64,000 nucleotides of DNA. It comes from Bacteroidetes bacterium 43-16. GTDB lineage: Bacteria; Bacteroidota; Bacteroidia; Chitinophagales; Chitinophagaceae. The stretch covers positions 90,794 to 154,793 of the forward strand of contig MKTB01000010.1 in NCBI GenBank assembly GCA_001897525.1. Direction: 5' to 3'. The notes under the pieces are model-generated. The model had not been told where the DNA came from, made no database searches, and saw only the letters and a list, made by a program, of their open reading frames with translations. Positions 10,185-19,717 of the stretch are shown piece by piece (the stretch's first letter is position 1; each line of letters begins with the position of its first letter). A program made the translations under genes and the position numbers.

Positions 10185-10252
10185 ATCGCTGCCTTTTTAA
10201 AAAGCAAAATACCCTTGCTTACAGGGTATTTTGCTATGTATCATTCTATGGT

Positions 10253-12382
10253 TTAATCTTTATTATATACTACCCTTTCCGCTTTGATAAAACTACCCTC
10301 GCTATCCAGGATCTTCAGGAGATAAATACCTGCTGCAAGATTTTCCAGGTTAATAACCTGCGATTTACCATTGCCTTGTTTTAAGGTCCTGCCATCTACA
10401 CTCAACAGTTCCCAGCGAACCGCCACAGGCGCTTTAATACTGAGTTTACCATTAGTAGGATTAGGATACACCTGCACCGATTGCTTCAGCGAGTTGACCT
10501 GCTTCACATTAACACCATGATTGGTAACCGTATAGATATCAGAAGTATCGATACAACCACTTTGTGTAGTTACGATCACCTGGTAGTCGGCATTTTCACC
10601 CACCGTATATTTTGCCTGTGTAGCTCCCGAGATCTCCACTCCGTTTTTCATCCACTGATAAGTAACATAAGCTTGTGTAGTACCTAAAGTATCCACATCT
10701 ACGGTAATGATGGCTTCAGGTACAGGATGTAAGGTTAAATTCAATACAACCTGGCTGTCACAGCCCATTAAGCCAGGATAATGCCTGGTATAAGTTCCGG
10801 ATGCAGTCAACAGCTGCCCGTCAAAAGAATAGCTTTCTCCGCATTCCACCACGGTCAATTGCGTTAAAGAAGTATCGCCACAGAACAGTTTGATGATAAA
10901 AGCTTCTTCAACACCGAAGTTGCTTAAAGTATCTGCTGCAGTTCCCGGTTCCATTGTAGCGGGCCTGCTTCTGAAGTCACCGGCCACATAAATATTACCC
11001 TTGCCATCAACCGATAATTTGCGTCCCCAGTCATCATTAGTACCACCTAAACGTCCTGCCTGCAGGTAATTACCGGCCGGATCATATTTCACCCAACAGG
11101 CATCTACGCTTCCTGCAGCCACTAAGGTATCTACGCCTGCACCATTATTAAAATCAACGGTAAGCCGGAAGGTACCTGTAATAATAACATTTCCCGCACG
11201 GTCTAAAGCAATACCATCTGAACCTTCATTAGATACAGAACCATAAGTGTTGGCCCAGATACAATGTCCGTCACTGTTATACTTAGCCGTAAAGCCATCG
11301 TTGGCATTCACATTCAGCACAACAATCGTTGCGGCAGAATCCATGGTAAGATCTCCGTTAAAATAGCCGGTGATATAGACATTATTATTATCATCAATAG
11401 TCATATACTGGCTTTGACCGGAACGGTTGGCATTCATTTGCAGGCCACCCTGTACCCATACGTAGTTACCGGCAGAGTCATACTTGGCCAGGAAAGGATT
11501 ACTGCTTCCCCCGGCAGAGACCCAGTTCACCACATTAGCACCAGGATCAAAGTCCACCGTGTCGGCATAACTTAAACCACCTGTTACATATAAATTTTCA
11601 TCGGTGTCCAATACCATACCCAGCGGGCTTAATATACCGTTCTTGCCGGAAATATGCTTCTTCCACACCGTATTGCCATTTGCACCATCAAACTTTTGCA
11701 TCAATATACCATTGGTATCCGTTGCATTCATAGGCGAAACCATAGCACCGGCATAGACCGCAGAGCCGTCTTTACTTACCGTAAGGGAATTACCTACATC
11801 ATATCCTTTTCCTCCAAAAGTCTTTGCCCAGATGAAAGTCCCGTTATTATCATATTTGGCGACATAACCTTCCGTATAACTATATCCCCCTGCATTTTTG
11901 TTAACAGAAGGCGCATTGGCTGCCGTATCAAAATAAGCGATACCCGATTCGTCTCCCAAAGTGCCCACAATGTACACATTGCCTGCCTGGTCCAGTTCTA
12001 TGCGATTGCCCTGGTCATCCCCGTTACCACCGATCCCTCTTACCCAGAGAAAGCCACCCTGCGGATCGTATTTAGCCACGTAGGCATCGCTTACATAATT
12101 TGTGAAGCCATCGTTCCTGGCATTGAGCACCGCAGTACCCGTACCCGGGTTGAAATCTGCTGAATGGTTGTAATTACCGACTACATAAGTATTCCCGGCA
12201 CTATCTGCTTTAATATCCCTGATATTGGTCATGGAAGAAGTACCAAAAGCGGTATTCGCGGCACCGCCAAAGTGTTTAGCCCAATCCAGGCTCAGGTGCT
12301 GCGCTTTACTTTCCGTAGAAAGCAAGACAGAGGCACTTAACAGAGCAATACAACCCAGTGTATATTTTCTCATCTTTTTCAT
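10253..12382 (-). CDS. secreted SBBP/beta-propeller repeat protein with T9SS type A sorting domain, module copy 2
   Basis: 709 residues. N-terminal signal (MKKMRKYTLGCIALLSASVL, cleavage near SKA-Q); the second Met is an alternative start. Repeats such as DSAGNTYVVGNY, DQAGNVYIVGTL, DNNNVYITGYF, DRAGNVIITGTF and DGKGNIYVAGDF form the propeller. These are followed by a GSYSFDG-type Cys-containing segment, YQWMKNGVEISGATQAKYTV and a Por-secretion domain (VYPNPTNGKLSI to the end). Architecture and C-terminal half match the copy at 4072-6282, while the propeller part is more diverged. It is divergent to kinase copy 2 (188 bp apart). Confidence 0.85.
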   Translation of the reverse strand: MKKMRKYTLGCIALLSASVLLSTESKAQHLSLDWAKHFGGAANTAFGTSSMTNIRDIKADSAGNTYVVGNYNHSADFNPGTGTAVLNARNDGFTNYVSDAYVAKYDPQGGFLWVRGIGGNGDDQGNRIELDQAGNVYIVGTLGDESGIAYFDTAANAPSVNKNAGGYSYTEGYVAKYDNNGTFIWAKTFGGKGYDVGNSLTVSKDGSAVYAGAMVSPMNATDTNGILMQKFDGANGNTVWKKHISGKNGILSPLGMVLDTDENLYVTGGLSYADTVDFDPGANVVNWVSAGGSSNPFLAKYDSAGNYVWVQGGLQMNANRSGQSQYMTIDDNNNVYITGYFNGDLTMDSAATIVVLNVNANDGFTAKYNSDGHCIWANTYGSVSNEGSDGIALDRAGNVIITGTFRLTVDFNNGAGVDTLVAAGSVDACWVKYDPAGNYLQAGRLGGTNDDWGRKLSVDGKGNIYVAGDFRSRPATMEPGTAADTLSNFGVEEAFIIKLFCGDTSLTQLTVVECGESYSFDGQLLTASGTYTRHYPGLMGCDSQVVLNLTLHPVPEAIITVDVDTLGTTQAYVTYQWMKNGVEISGATQAKYTVGENADYQVIVTTQSGCIDTSDIYTVTNHGVNVKQVNSLKQSVQVYPNPTNGKLSIKAPVAVRWELLSVDGRTLKQGNGKSQVINLENLAAGIYLLKILDSEGSFIKAERVVYNKD

Positions 12383-12570
12383 TTTTTGAGTTTATAATAT
12401 TTTTATTGATGTTTGCGTAATCAAAAGAACCTGCCGGGATTTCGGTATCCGAAATAAACGGTTCTGATCATGCGCAAAAAAGATCATTTTTACCAGACCA
12501 AAGCAACATCAATTAATTATCTTTTATACAGAGCAAAAAATCTATATTAATAAACATAAATTATAATAAA

Positions 12571-14604
12571 TTGATAAACAATAATAATACTTTGTTTTCC
12601 GCAGTATTAAAAGCGATCTACTGCTTGCTGTTGCTCTTGGGCATCACCCTACCCTCCTATGCGCAAAAGCAAGCCGGTAAAGCTTCTTTCGATCCCGGGA
12701 AGAGCATAGCGGCCCAATATGATCGTAAAAATGCCGACACCGCAGAGATCAGGCAATGGATGGATACCATTTTGAACTATTCAAAAAGGCAGCCGCTGGA
12801 AAGTATTCCCTTCTTCAAAGAACTGCTGCAGCTTTCTATTGAGCAACGATTTGACTTCGGTGCTTTCAATACCTACAGTAATATCATTACGATCTATAAC
12901 AACAAAGGACAGTACGAAGCCGCCTTTGCATTAATGCAGGAGATGCATACCTTGGCGGCAAAGACAGAGCTGGTGCAGCTCAATGCAGCCGTACTCAACA
13001 GCCTGGGCAATTATTACCAGAGAAAAGGACAATATGATTCTGCTTCTTATTACTACTTTACGGCCTTGGACGACCTGGAAACGCGGCCGGGCATCAACCC
13101 CAGCATTATACCTGCTATCTACAGCAACCTCAGCGGTATTTTTGAACATACCGGGGAGTATGAAAAAGGGCTGCAATACCTGCAGAAAGCAGAACCGGCC
13201 ATCCGTGCTTCGGGCGATCATTATTATCTCAGCCTTATACTCATCAACAAGGGTAATGCACTGTTGAAGCTGGGACAGGTACAGAACAGTATTACGCCTT
13301 TAAAAGAAGCCTTGCAGCTCGCCCGTAAATATGAATACATACAGTGGCAACACCTGGCTTTGAGTGATATTGCACAATCTTATTTCCAGTTAAATGATCA
13401 TCAAACCGCACTGCGTTACCTGCAGGAAGCATTGAAGTTAAAAGGAGACATAGACCCGGTGTACCAGAACAGTAATACCAGTATTATGGGTGATATCTAT
13501 TTTGCGGCAAAGAACTACCGACAGGCAGAATATTACTGGCAGAAAACACTGAGGTCAGCAACCGATCTTAAGATCTCTAAAAGCATCCTGTATGTCCATA
13601 AAATGCTGGGCAAACTCTACCATGCCACGCAGCAATATGACCTGGCTTATGAACATGCCAACAGCTACAATATGCTCCGGGACAGCCTGATGAAAGCAGA
13701 GATCCTGGACCGCAACAGCCTGCTCGATAAAAAATACCAGACGGCACAAAAAAACAAAGAGATCGCTGAAAACAAATTACTCATCAACCGCAAGCAACAT
13801 GAGATCCAGAACCGCAACCTATGGATCGCCATAGTAGCCACGGGCACACTGGCCCTGGCCATGCTCACGGCTTTCCTCTACAGCCGTTTCCTCATCAGCA
13901 AAAACAAGCAACGAACGCAGGAAGAGCAGTTAAACAATATTGAGAAGGAACAGGAAATACTACAGTTGAAAAGCATGATGAAGGGGGAAGAAAAGACCCG
14001 CATACAGATATCCAGGAACCTGCACGACGGTATAGGCGGACAGATGGCCTCCCTGACCATGCTGCTGAGCATGATGAAAGGTAAATACAAGTCCGGCAAC
14101 AACATTGAAGCGGATATGCAAAAACTGAGTGTGATGCAGCTGGAGACGGCCAAAGAATTGAGGCAGGCGGCCCATAATTTAATGCCGGATATGCTGAACC
14201 GACAGGGACTTAAAGAAGTACTGCTCCACTATTGTGAATACAACAGTCATGAAAATTTCCGTTTAGAACTGCAATATGACGACAACATTGTATTGCACAA
14301 GAATGCAGAGCTATTTATCTACCGGATCGTACAGGAACTCATTCAGAATGTGATCAAGCATGCGGAAGCAGATTTTGCGGCCATTCAGCTCATGAAGACC
14401 GAAAATACCTTAGCTTTAACGGTAGAAGATAACGGGAAAGGATTTGACAGCAGCACAGACCTCAAAAACGGGCAGGGCCTGCATAGCCTGCGCGCGCGTA
14501 TTGCACACCTGGACGGTTATTTATCGGCTGATGCCAGCCCGCAGTTTGGCGCTACGATACATATTGAGATTGATTTTAGTAAATTGCAACAACTATCAGA
14601 ATAA
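12571..14604 (+). CDS. TPR-containing sensor histidine kinase, module copy 2
   Basis: 677 residues with a TTG start at 12571; no ATG lies upstream of the signal peptide (FSAVLKAIYCLLLLLGITL), and a second in-frame TTG follows at 12592. TPR repeats (~60-400), one membrane span (~416-437), HisKA_3 with NLHDGIGG (His485), and HATPase_c with ELIQNVIKHA, EDNGKGF and GQGLHSL. Same layout as the kinase at 6510, but sequence similarity is concentrated in the kinase core while the sensor region has diverged. Operon with the regulator 8 bp downstream. The TTG start could lower its expression. Confidence 0.85.
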   Translation: MINNNNTLFSAVLKAIYCLLLLLGITLPSYAQKQAGKASFDPGKSIAAQYDRKNADTAEIRQWMDTILNYSKRQPLESIPFFKELLQLSIEQRFDFGAFNTYSNIITIYNNKGQYEAAFALMQEMHTLAAKTELVQLNAAVLNSLGNYYQRKGQYDSASYYYFTALDDLETRPGINPSIIPAIYSNLSGIFEHTGEYEKGLQYLQKAEPAIRASGDHYYLSLILINKGNALLKLGQVQNSITPLKEALQLARKYEYIQWQHLALSDIAQSYFQLNDHQTALRYLQEALKLKGDIDPVYQNSNTSIMGDIYFAAKNYRQAEYYWQKTLRSATDLKISKSILYVHKMLGKLYHATQQYDLAYEHANSYNMLRDSLMKAEILDRNSLLDKKYQTAQKNKEIAENKLLINRKQHEIQNRNLWIAIVATGTLALAMLTAFLYSRFLISKNKQRTQEEQLNNIEKEQEILQLKSMMKGEEKTRIQISRNLHDGIGGQMASLTMLLSMMKGKYKSGNNIEADMQKLSVMQLETAKELRQAAHNLMPDMLNRQGLKEVLLHYCEYNSHENFRLELQYDDNIVLHKNAELFIYRIVQELIQNVIKHAEADFAAIQLMKTENTLALTVEDNGKGFDSSTDLKNGQGLHSLRARIAHLDGYLSADASPQFGATIHIEIDFSKLQQLSE

Positions 14605-14612
14605 ATAAACCC

Positions 14613-15260
14613 ATGAACCAGCCTTTAATCCGTGTAGCCATAGCTGATGACCATCCCATGATTATTGATGGCGTTCATAATATGCTGGAAGGATGTGCAC
14701 ACATACAGCTCATCAATAGCTTCAAATCGGGAGACCTGGTGCTGGATGGGCTAGAAGCTAAGCCCACAGACGTATTGCTGCTGGATATACAGATGCCCAA
14801 TATTACCGGTGACGAGCTTTGCCCGGCTATCCTGAAGAAATTCCCGGAAATAAAAGTCCTGGTACTGACCAATTTTGACAGTACACTCTATGCCAACAAT
14901 ATGTTCAAAAGAGGAGCACATGGCTTCCTCCTGAAAGCGGCAGAAAAAGAGGTGTTGATATCGGCCATAGAAGCGGTGTATCGCGGGGAGCATTTCCTGG
15001 ATAAAGAGATGGAAGAAAAGATAAGGCAGATGAGCCTGATGGAACGCAATGTCACTTTTTCAAAAACCTCTTTAACCCCTCGGGAACTCACGATCCTGCA
15101 ATTGCTGGTAGATGGCAGATCGGCACCGCAAATTGCCGAAGAGATCTTCCTGAGCCTTAGAACGGTGGTCAATTACCGCACCAGCATCATGCGCAAGCTG
15201 GACTGTAATAATATCGCGGCACTGGTAAAAAAAGCGCTGCAGGCCGGGCTGGCGCGCTAA
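14613..15260 (+). CDS. NarL/FixJ-family response regulator, module copy 2
   Basis: 215 residues. Receiver with DD12-13, Asp58 (VLLLDIQMPN), VLTNFD switch region and GFLLKAAEK Lys. LuxR-type DNA-binding domain from LTPRELTILQLL through APQIAEEIFLSLRTVVNYR. It is the cognate partner of the kinase 8 bp upstream. The recognition helix (SLRTVVNYRTSIMRK) differs from copy 1 (SVRTVENYRLGLLQK), so the two regulators may no longer share targets. Confidence 0.9.
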   Translation: MNQPLIRVAIADDHPMIIDGVHNMLEGCAHIQLINSFKSGDLVLDGLEAKPTDVLLLDIQMPNITGDELCPAILKKFPEIKVLVLTNFDSTLYANNMFKRGAHGFLLKAAEKEVLISAIEAVYRGEHFLDKEMEEKIRQMSLMERNVTFSKTSLTPRELTILQLLVDGRSAPQIAEEIFLSLRTVVNYRTSIMRKLDCNNIAALVKKALQAGLAR

Positions 15261-15319
15261 CTGCCCTAAACCAAAGCCGGCACACATTTGCTTACTTATT
15301 CAAACAACAAAATTGCTTT

Positions 15320-15913
15320 ATGTCTTTAAACAAACTCTTACAACAGATCGAATTCATTAAAGAGATAGACAAGATCAAATATATACAAAGAAAGACCAAA
15401 CTGTTCAACAGTGACCGCAATGAAAATGATGCCGAGCACAGCTGGCATTTAGCCATCATGGCGATCGTACTCGCAGAGCATGCCAACGAGCCTGTTGATG
15501 TACTAAAGGTGGTAAAAATGCTCTTGATCCATGACCTGGTGGAGATCGATGCCGGGGATACCTTCATCTATGATACCGTAAAGGATCACAACAATACGGA
15601 TGAAGAGCGGGTGGCTGCACAAAGGATCTTCGGTATGTTACCGCAGGAGCAGGCAGAGGACTTGATCGGGATCTGGGAAGAATTCGAAGCGGGCCATACT
15701 GCAGAAGCCCGGTTTGCCCGGTCTATGGACCGGCTGGAACCTTTGCTGCAAAACACTTCTAATGCAGGGGGTACCTGGAAAGAATTTGATGTACCCTTTA
15801 GTAAAGTCTACAACAAGAAAAAAGTGATCAAAGAGGGTTCGGACACGATCTGGAACTATGCCGAGGACTTACTGAATGAGAATGTAGCCAAAGGCATTTT
15901 AAGGAAAGACTAA
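15320..15913 (+). CDS. HD-domain hydrolase (YfbR/HDDC2-like)
   Basis: 197 residues, cytoplasmic. The HD-domain metal ligands are visible: NDAEHSWHLA (His), LLIHDLVEIDAGD (His-Asp), and a later Asp in the MDRLEP segment. This set is typical of the YfbR/HDDC2 5'-deoxynucleotidase-like family, which dephosphorylates deoxynucleoside monophosphates. The exact substrate is inferred from the family. The gene follows response regulator copy 2 by 60 bp and could be read through from it, but nothing links the functions. It converges on a GNAT gene with a 12-bp inverted repeat between. Confidence 0.75.
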   Translation: MSLNKLLQQIEFIKEIDKIKYIQRKTKLFNSDRNENDAEHSWHLAIMAIVLAEHANEPVDVLKVVKMLLIHDLVEIDAGDTFIYDTVKDHNNTDEERVAAQRIFGMLPQEQAEDLIGIWEEFEAGHTAEARFARSMDRLEPLLQNTSNAGGTWKEFDVPFSKVYNKKKVIKEGSDTIWNYAEDLLNENVAKGILRKD

Positions 15914-15927
15914 AAGAATTTATGAAG

Positions 15928-15965
15928 TATTGTATCAAGCCGTATTTATGTGACTTGATACAATA
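15928..15965. terminator. 12-bp perfect inverted repeat between convergent genes
   Basis: TATTGTATCAAG and CTTGATACAATA flank a 14-nt loop, 14 bp after the HD gene stop. Its position between convergent stops suggests bidirectional termination; no U-tract is visible. Confidence 0.45.
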
Positions 15966-15988
15966 TAATCGCTATTCCAATACATTCA

Positions 15989-16534
15989 TTACAGGGAAGC
16001 TTTAAGCAACCAGTCTTCCTTCCTGATCTCGTAGACAAAATTTAATCGGGATGGTTCTCCAAAGTAGGCAACCTCTTCCGTCGCTACTTTTTGAGCACCC
16101 AAGCGTTCTATCGCGATCTGGGAGCGCAGATTCTCAGCACCGATATGAAAGTTGACCTTCGACACAAACTGAAAAATATAGTCCAGCATCATTTTCTTGA
16201 CCATAGGATTGATACCTTTTCCCCAACAGGATCGGGCATAGAAAGTATAGCCGATAAATATACTGTCATCCGAAGGGTTGTAGTCATAGAAGCGTGAGCT
16301 GCCAATGACTGTTTCTGTGGCCTTGTCTACTATTTTGAAGGCCCCTTTGCTTTGCATGGCTCCTTCAAAGAACACTTGAAACACTTCTCTTTTCCAGCGG
16401 TCCTTATTGGGATGCTGCGCCCATACTTCAGGTTCAGAAGCAGCGGCATATAATGCCTCAAAATCAGTTTCCTGCAAGGGCAATAAGATTACCTGTTCAT
16501 TTTCCAGGCTGCTTTGAATACTTATGGGTTCCAT
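15989..16534 (-). CDS. GNAT-family N-acetyltransferase (RimJ/RimL-like)
   Basis: 181 residues. The fold is readable from VILLPLQETDFEALYAAASEPEVW (beta1-alpha1), VIGSSRFYD, the acetyl-CoA-binding region around FYARSCWGKGINPMVKKMM, and IGAENLRSQIAIERLGAQK (typical of the RimJ/RimL subfamily, NxxSxxxxEKLGF). It overlaps the start of its plus-side neighbour by 13 bp: its ATG lies inside the 3' end of the nitronate monooxygenase gene, so the two are co-transcribed. The acceptor substrate is unknown. Confidence 0.85.
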   Translation of the reverse strand: MEPISIQSSLENEQVILLPLQETDFEALYAAASEPEVWAQHPNKDRWKREVFQVFFEGAMQSKGAFKIVDKATETVIGSSRFYDYNPSDDSIFIGYTFYARSCWGKGINPMVKKMMLDYIFQFVSKVNFHIGAENLRSQIAIERLGAQKVATEEVAYFGEPSRLNFVYEIRKEDWLLKASL

Positions 16535-17595
16535 GAATAATTTTCTATATCGTTAATCAATGCATTCAGTATAGCTGTAGTCGTTCCTTCCCGGTAAGCG
16601 GCCAGCGACTGGCCTGCCCATATACTGACAAAATCGGTCTGCTCATTTTCCTTCGCGGCTTGCCTTAATGCCGCCGTGAGTTTATTTTGATAGGGATAAG
16701 GTAAAGTAAGCCCCGATTGTGCCAGGGCTTCGGTAAAGAGGTTGCGCAATCCCCTGGCATAGCGCCCTGAAAAGCTTTTGGTAAGGATGATATCCGCCTC
16801 CCGGGCCTTGCTCAAATGTGCTTTTTCAAATGCCTGCAAATTACTTTCCTGCGCACCGAGCAATAAGCTGCCCACCTGCAGGGCTTGTGCCCCCAGGCTG
16901 CTTGCTGCACATGCCGTCTTCGCATCATAAATACCCCCGGCATAGATAAGGGGTACCTTAACCTGGTCGTACACCTGTGCCAGTAAAGACAAACCTCCGA
17001 TCTCCGGAATATTGTCTGCTTCGAAACTGCCCCTGTGCCCCCCTGCTTCCCAGCCCTGCACACAGATAAGATCAATGCCCGAAGCTTCCAGTATCAAGGC
17101 TTCTGCCACAGAAGTACAGGTACCGATCAGGAGCGTACCCTGCTCTTTAAACTTAAGGATACTTGCGGCATCGAGATTACCAAAAGTAAAGCTGACGATT
17201 TTGCACTGCTCTTCGAGCAACAGGTCTACCTGCTCCCTGTATCCGGTAACAACCAATGTGTCAACAGGAGGCAGATCAAGCTCCAGCTTGTGTTGCCGGG
17301 CCAGCTCTTCAATAAAAATCTTTGTTTGTGTATAGCGGGCTTTCAGTTCATCGGTACATTCCGGTATGTGATGTACAAAAATATTGACGGAAAAAGCCTG
17401 GTCGCTTAAGGCCCTTGTCTTACGGATCAGCTCGCGGCACTGAGCTGCAGGCAGATCGCCTAAAGCCAGCGAACCTAAAGCCCCGGCCTGTGCCGCTGCA
17501 GCTGCCATTTCCGGGGTACTGACTCCAAACATAGGCGCTTGTATCAGCGGATAAGCTATCCCCAGCAGTTGGTTGATTTCAGTGGTCCATTTCAT
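16522..17595 (-). CDS. nitronate monooxygenase (NPD/2-nitropropane dioxygenase family)
   Basis: 357 residues, a TIM-barrel FMN enzyme of the 2-nitropropane dioxygenase superfamily. Landmarks are YPLIQAPMFGVSTPEMAAAAAQAG at the first strand, SVNIFVHH, the VQGWEAGGHRGSF catalytic segment (with the His usually acting as base), and the FMN-phosphate-binding loops IYAGGIYDA and GAQALQVGSLLL. The family oxidises nitronates to carbonyls and nitrite; the substrate here is inferred. It is the first gene of a two-gene unit with the GNAT downstream. Confidence 0.85.
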   Translation of the reverse strand: MKWTTEINQLLGIAYPLIQAPMFGVSTPEMAAAAAQAGALGSLALGDLPAAQCRELIRKTRALSDQAFSVNIFVHHIPECTDELKARYTQTKIFIEELARQHKLELDLPPVDTLVVTGYREQVDLLLEEQCKIVSFTFGNLDAASILKFKEQGTLLIGTCTSVAEALILEASGIDLICVQGWEAGGHRGSFEADNIPEIGGLSLLAQVYDQVKVPLIYAGGIYDAKTACAASSLGAQALQVGSLLLGAQESNLQAFEKAHLSKAREADIILTKSFSGRYARGLRNLFTEALAQSGLTLPYPYQNKLTAALRQAAKENEQTDFVSIWAGQSLAAYREGTTTAILNALINDIENYSWNP

Positions 17596-17649
17596 CTATG
17601 CTAGTATAAATTATGTAGTACCAGGATCATATTATTAGAGGAACTATGA

Positions 17650-18168
17650 TCAGAATTTTATTTTTAAGCCCAACTCTTTCTTCATGGTCAGTAAAGCTTC
17701 TGCATTGCCTTTTGCATCATCCACCGGGTAATGTGTATGTTTCGTCTTTCTTAAATGCTTAAAGGTTTTAAAGGTATCTTTCTCTATACCTTTATAAAGA
17801 CTGCCCAGGTTTTGAGAACTGAAACCAAAAGGATTGGACCCGGTAAAGTGATGAAAATACCAGCAGATAAACATCCAGTCAAACCCGTTGTTATCACTGA
17901 TGAAAATAGGCCGGTCCTTACATTGTGCTTTGATCCATGCCGCAAATTCGTTCATGACCTTTTCCGGCTCATCAAAGCTCAGCGTTTCTTCCCGGGAGTG
18001 TCCCGATACCGCAAGGGCTTCTGCTATATACTTATCCGAGATGGGCTTCATCCTGCCATAGAAGGTCTGGTCCAGCGTTTCGTTCACCAGCACAGCACCG
18101 AAGGAGATCATGGAATAATCCCCGGGAATGGGACCGTCACTTTCTATATCTACCATTATATACGCCAT
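17650..18168 (-). CDS. DEDDh-type 3'-5' exoribonuclease (Rv2179c-like)
   Basis: 172 residues. The exonuclease core is visible: ExoI MVDIESDGP (Asp7, Glu9), ExoII around FISDNNGFDWMFI (Asp), and ExoIII HTHYPVDDAKGNAEAL (His and Asp). Members of this small family act on RNA 3' ends; activity is inferred from the intact catalytic set. Monocistronic or read with the gene at 17595, from which it is separated by about 55 bp. Confidence 0.8.
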   Translation of the reverse strand: MAYIMVDIESDGPIPGDYSMISFGAVLVNETLDQTFYGRMKPISDKYIAEALAVSGHSREETLSFDEPEKVMNEFAAWIKAQCKDRPIFISDNNGFDWMFICWYFHHFTGSNPFGFSSQNLGSLYKGIEKDTFKTFKHLRKTKHTHYPVDDAKGNAEALLTMKKELGLKIKF

Positions 18169-18405
18169 AGTATCTTATTATTTTTATCTTTTTTATAAAA
18201 TCCCTGTCAACAATGAGCCTGGTCTCCTTGTATGGAAAGACAAAACTACTGTATTGATTTAAGGATAAAATTAATTAAAACATAAATTTATCGTGCAGCA
18301 TCTACTGCTAAAAAACAATAATACTGTAACGATATCTAGTTAAAAACCAGTACATTATTTTAAAAATAATCAATCTACACCAGGTAAAAGCACACAAGTT
18401 TCCTG

Positions 18406-18413
18406 TAAATTTG
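18406..18413 (+). promoter_or_regulatory. candidate -7 element TAAATTTG of the lipase gene
   Basis: TAAATTTG matches the Bacteroidota TAnnTTTG box and ends 16 bp before the ATG at 18430. No clear TTG is seen at -33. Confidence 0.35.
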
Positions 18414-18429
18414 TAAAAACCTGAAATAT

Positions 18430-19533
18430 ATGAGGTACATAATTCTATTTTCTATATTCCTTTTTCACTCCGTAGCTATTGCCAGGACCTTACAACCGGG
18501 TTTCAGCAAAGCAGAATACCTGGAAACGATTAAAGCCAATGCCCGTGTGCATTACGACCTGGACAAATGGGACAGTATTAAAAAAGTACCTGCTTCAGAC
18601 CAGTATGATTTCATCTACCGCTCTCCTGTTGTGGGCTTTGAAAATATGTGGGATCTCTGGGTTGCCAAAGATAAAAGCATTGCCATAATTTCTATAAGAG
18701 GAAGTGTCATGACCCAGGCCAGCTTCCTGGCCAACTTGTATGCCGCTATGGTGCCTGCAAAAGGCACGCTGGAACTGGATAAAAATACTTCTTTCAAATA
18801 TGAGCTGGCCGATCATCCGGCGGCTGCAGTGCACGTGGGATGGCTGATCGCAATGGCTTACCTGGCCCCGGACATTGAACATAAGATCGATTCCTGCTAC
18901 AAGAAAGGTATCAAACAATTTATCCTTACGGGACATAGCCAGGGCGGTGGCATTACCTTTTTACTCAATGCTCATTTAAAACATAAACAGGCCAAAGGAG
19001 GAATCCCTAAGGATATTTTGTTTAAAACCTATTGCAGTGCGGGGCCTAAACCGGGCAACCTGGTATTTGCTTATGATTACGAGCGCATGAACTATGGCGG
19101 CTGGGCCTATAATGTAGTGAATGCAGCAGACTGGGTACCGGACGTACCTTTCTCTATACAGACGGTGAATGACTTCACCAATGTGAACCCTTTCAGGAAT
19201 GCCAAAAAGGCCATCAAAAAAATGAAATTCCCGAATAATCTCATCGTAAAGCATATGTACAATAAGCTGGACCGGCCGACGAAGCGCGCACAAAAGAACT
19301 TTGAAAAATACCTGGGCCGCATGACGAGTAAGATCGTGAAAAAGACCCTGCCCGATTTCAAAAGCCCGGATTATTACAAAAGCAATTATTACGTGCGCAC
19401 CGGTAACATCATCGCTTTAATACCCGATGAAGCGTACAACAAAACGTTCAACAATACCCCCGAGAATCCTGATGTGTGGGAACACCATTTGTTTGAACCT
19501 TATTTGTTCCTGACCAACAAACTTCCGGAGTAA
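18430..19533 (+). CDS. secreted class 3-type lipase family protein
   Basis: 367 residues. Signal peptide ~1-19 (MRYIILFSIFLFHSVAIA-R). The alpha/beta-hydrolase nucleophile elbow GHSQGGG places Ser170, following SIAIISIRGSV (oxyanion-strand region) and preceding the NAADWVPDVPF segment that usually supplies the acid. This is the pattern of lipase class 3. No T9SS domain, so periplasmic or outer-membrane-associated. The substrate is unknown; an ester or lipid is expected. A terminator follows. Confidence 0.75.
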   Translation: MRYIILFSIFLFHSVAIARTLQPGFSKAEYLETIKANARVHYDLDKWDSIKKVPASDQYDFIYRSPVVGFENMWDLWVAKDKSIAIISIRGSVMTQASFLANLYAAMVPAKGTLELDKNTSFKYELADHPAAAVHVGWLIAMAYLAPDIEHKIDSCYKKGIKQFILTGHSQGGGITFLLNAHLKHKQAKGGIPKDILFKTYCSAGPKPGNLVFAYDYERMNYGGWAYNVVNAADWVPDVPFSIQTVNDFTNVNPFRNAKKAIKKMKFPNNLIVKHMYNKLDRPTKRAQKNFEKYLGRMTSKIVKKTLPDFKSPDYYKSNYYVRTGNIIALIPDEAYNKTFNNTPENPDVWEHHLFEPYLFLTNKLPE

Positions 19534-19577
19534 GTAAGCACACAAAATATTATCCAAACACAATACTTCTAAAAATT

Positions 19578-19608
19578 CCGCTCGCTGCATAAAGTGAGCG
19601 GACTTTTT
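19578..19608 (+). terminator. rho-independent terminator after the lipase gene
   Basis: CCGCTC and GAGCGG close a hairpin, followed by ACTTTTTGT, 45 bp beyond the stop. Confidence 0.6.
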
Positions 19609-19717
19609 GTATAGATTTGCTGTTATTAAAAGGATGCAGTAAATACCCGTACCAGGTCACAGATCCTGATATCTGCGCTTCCATACGGCATCCATCACCT
19701 TAAAACCTGTTTTAATC

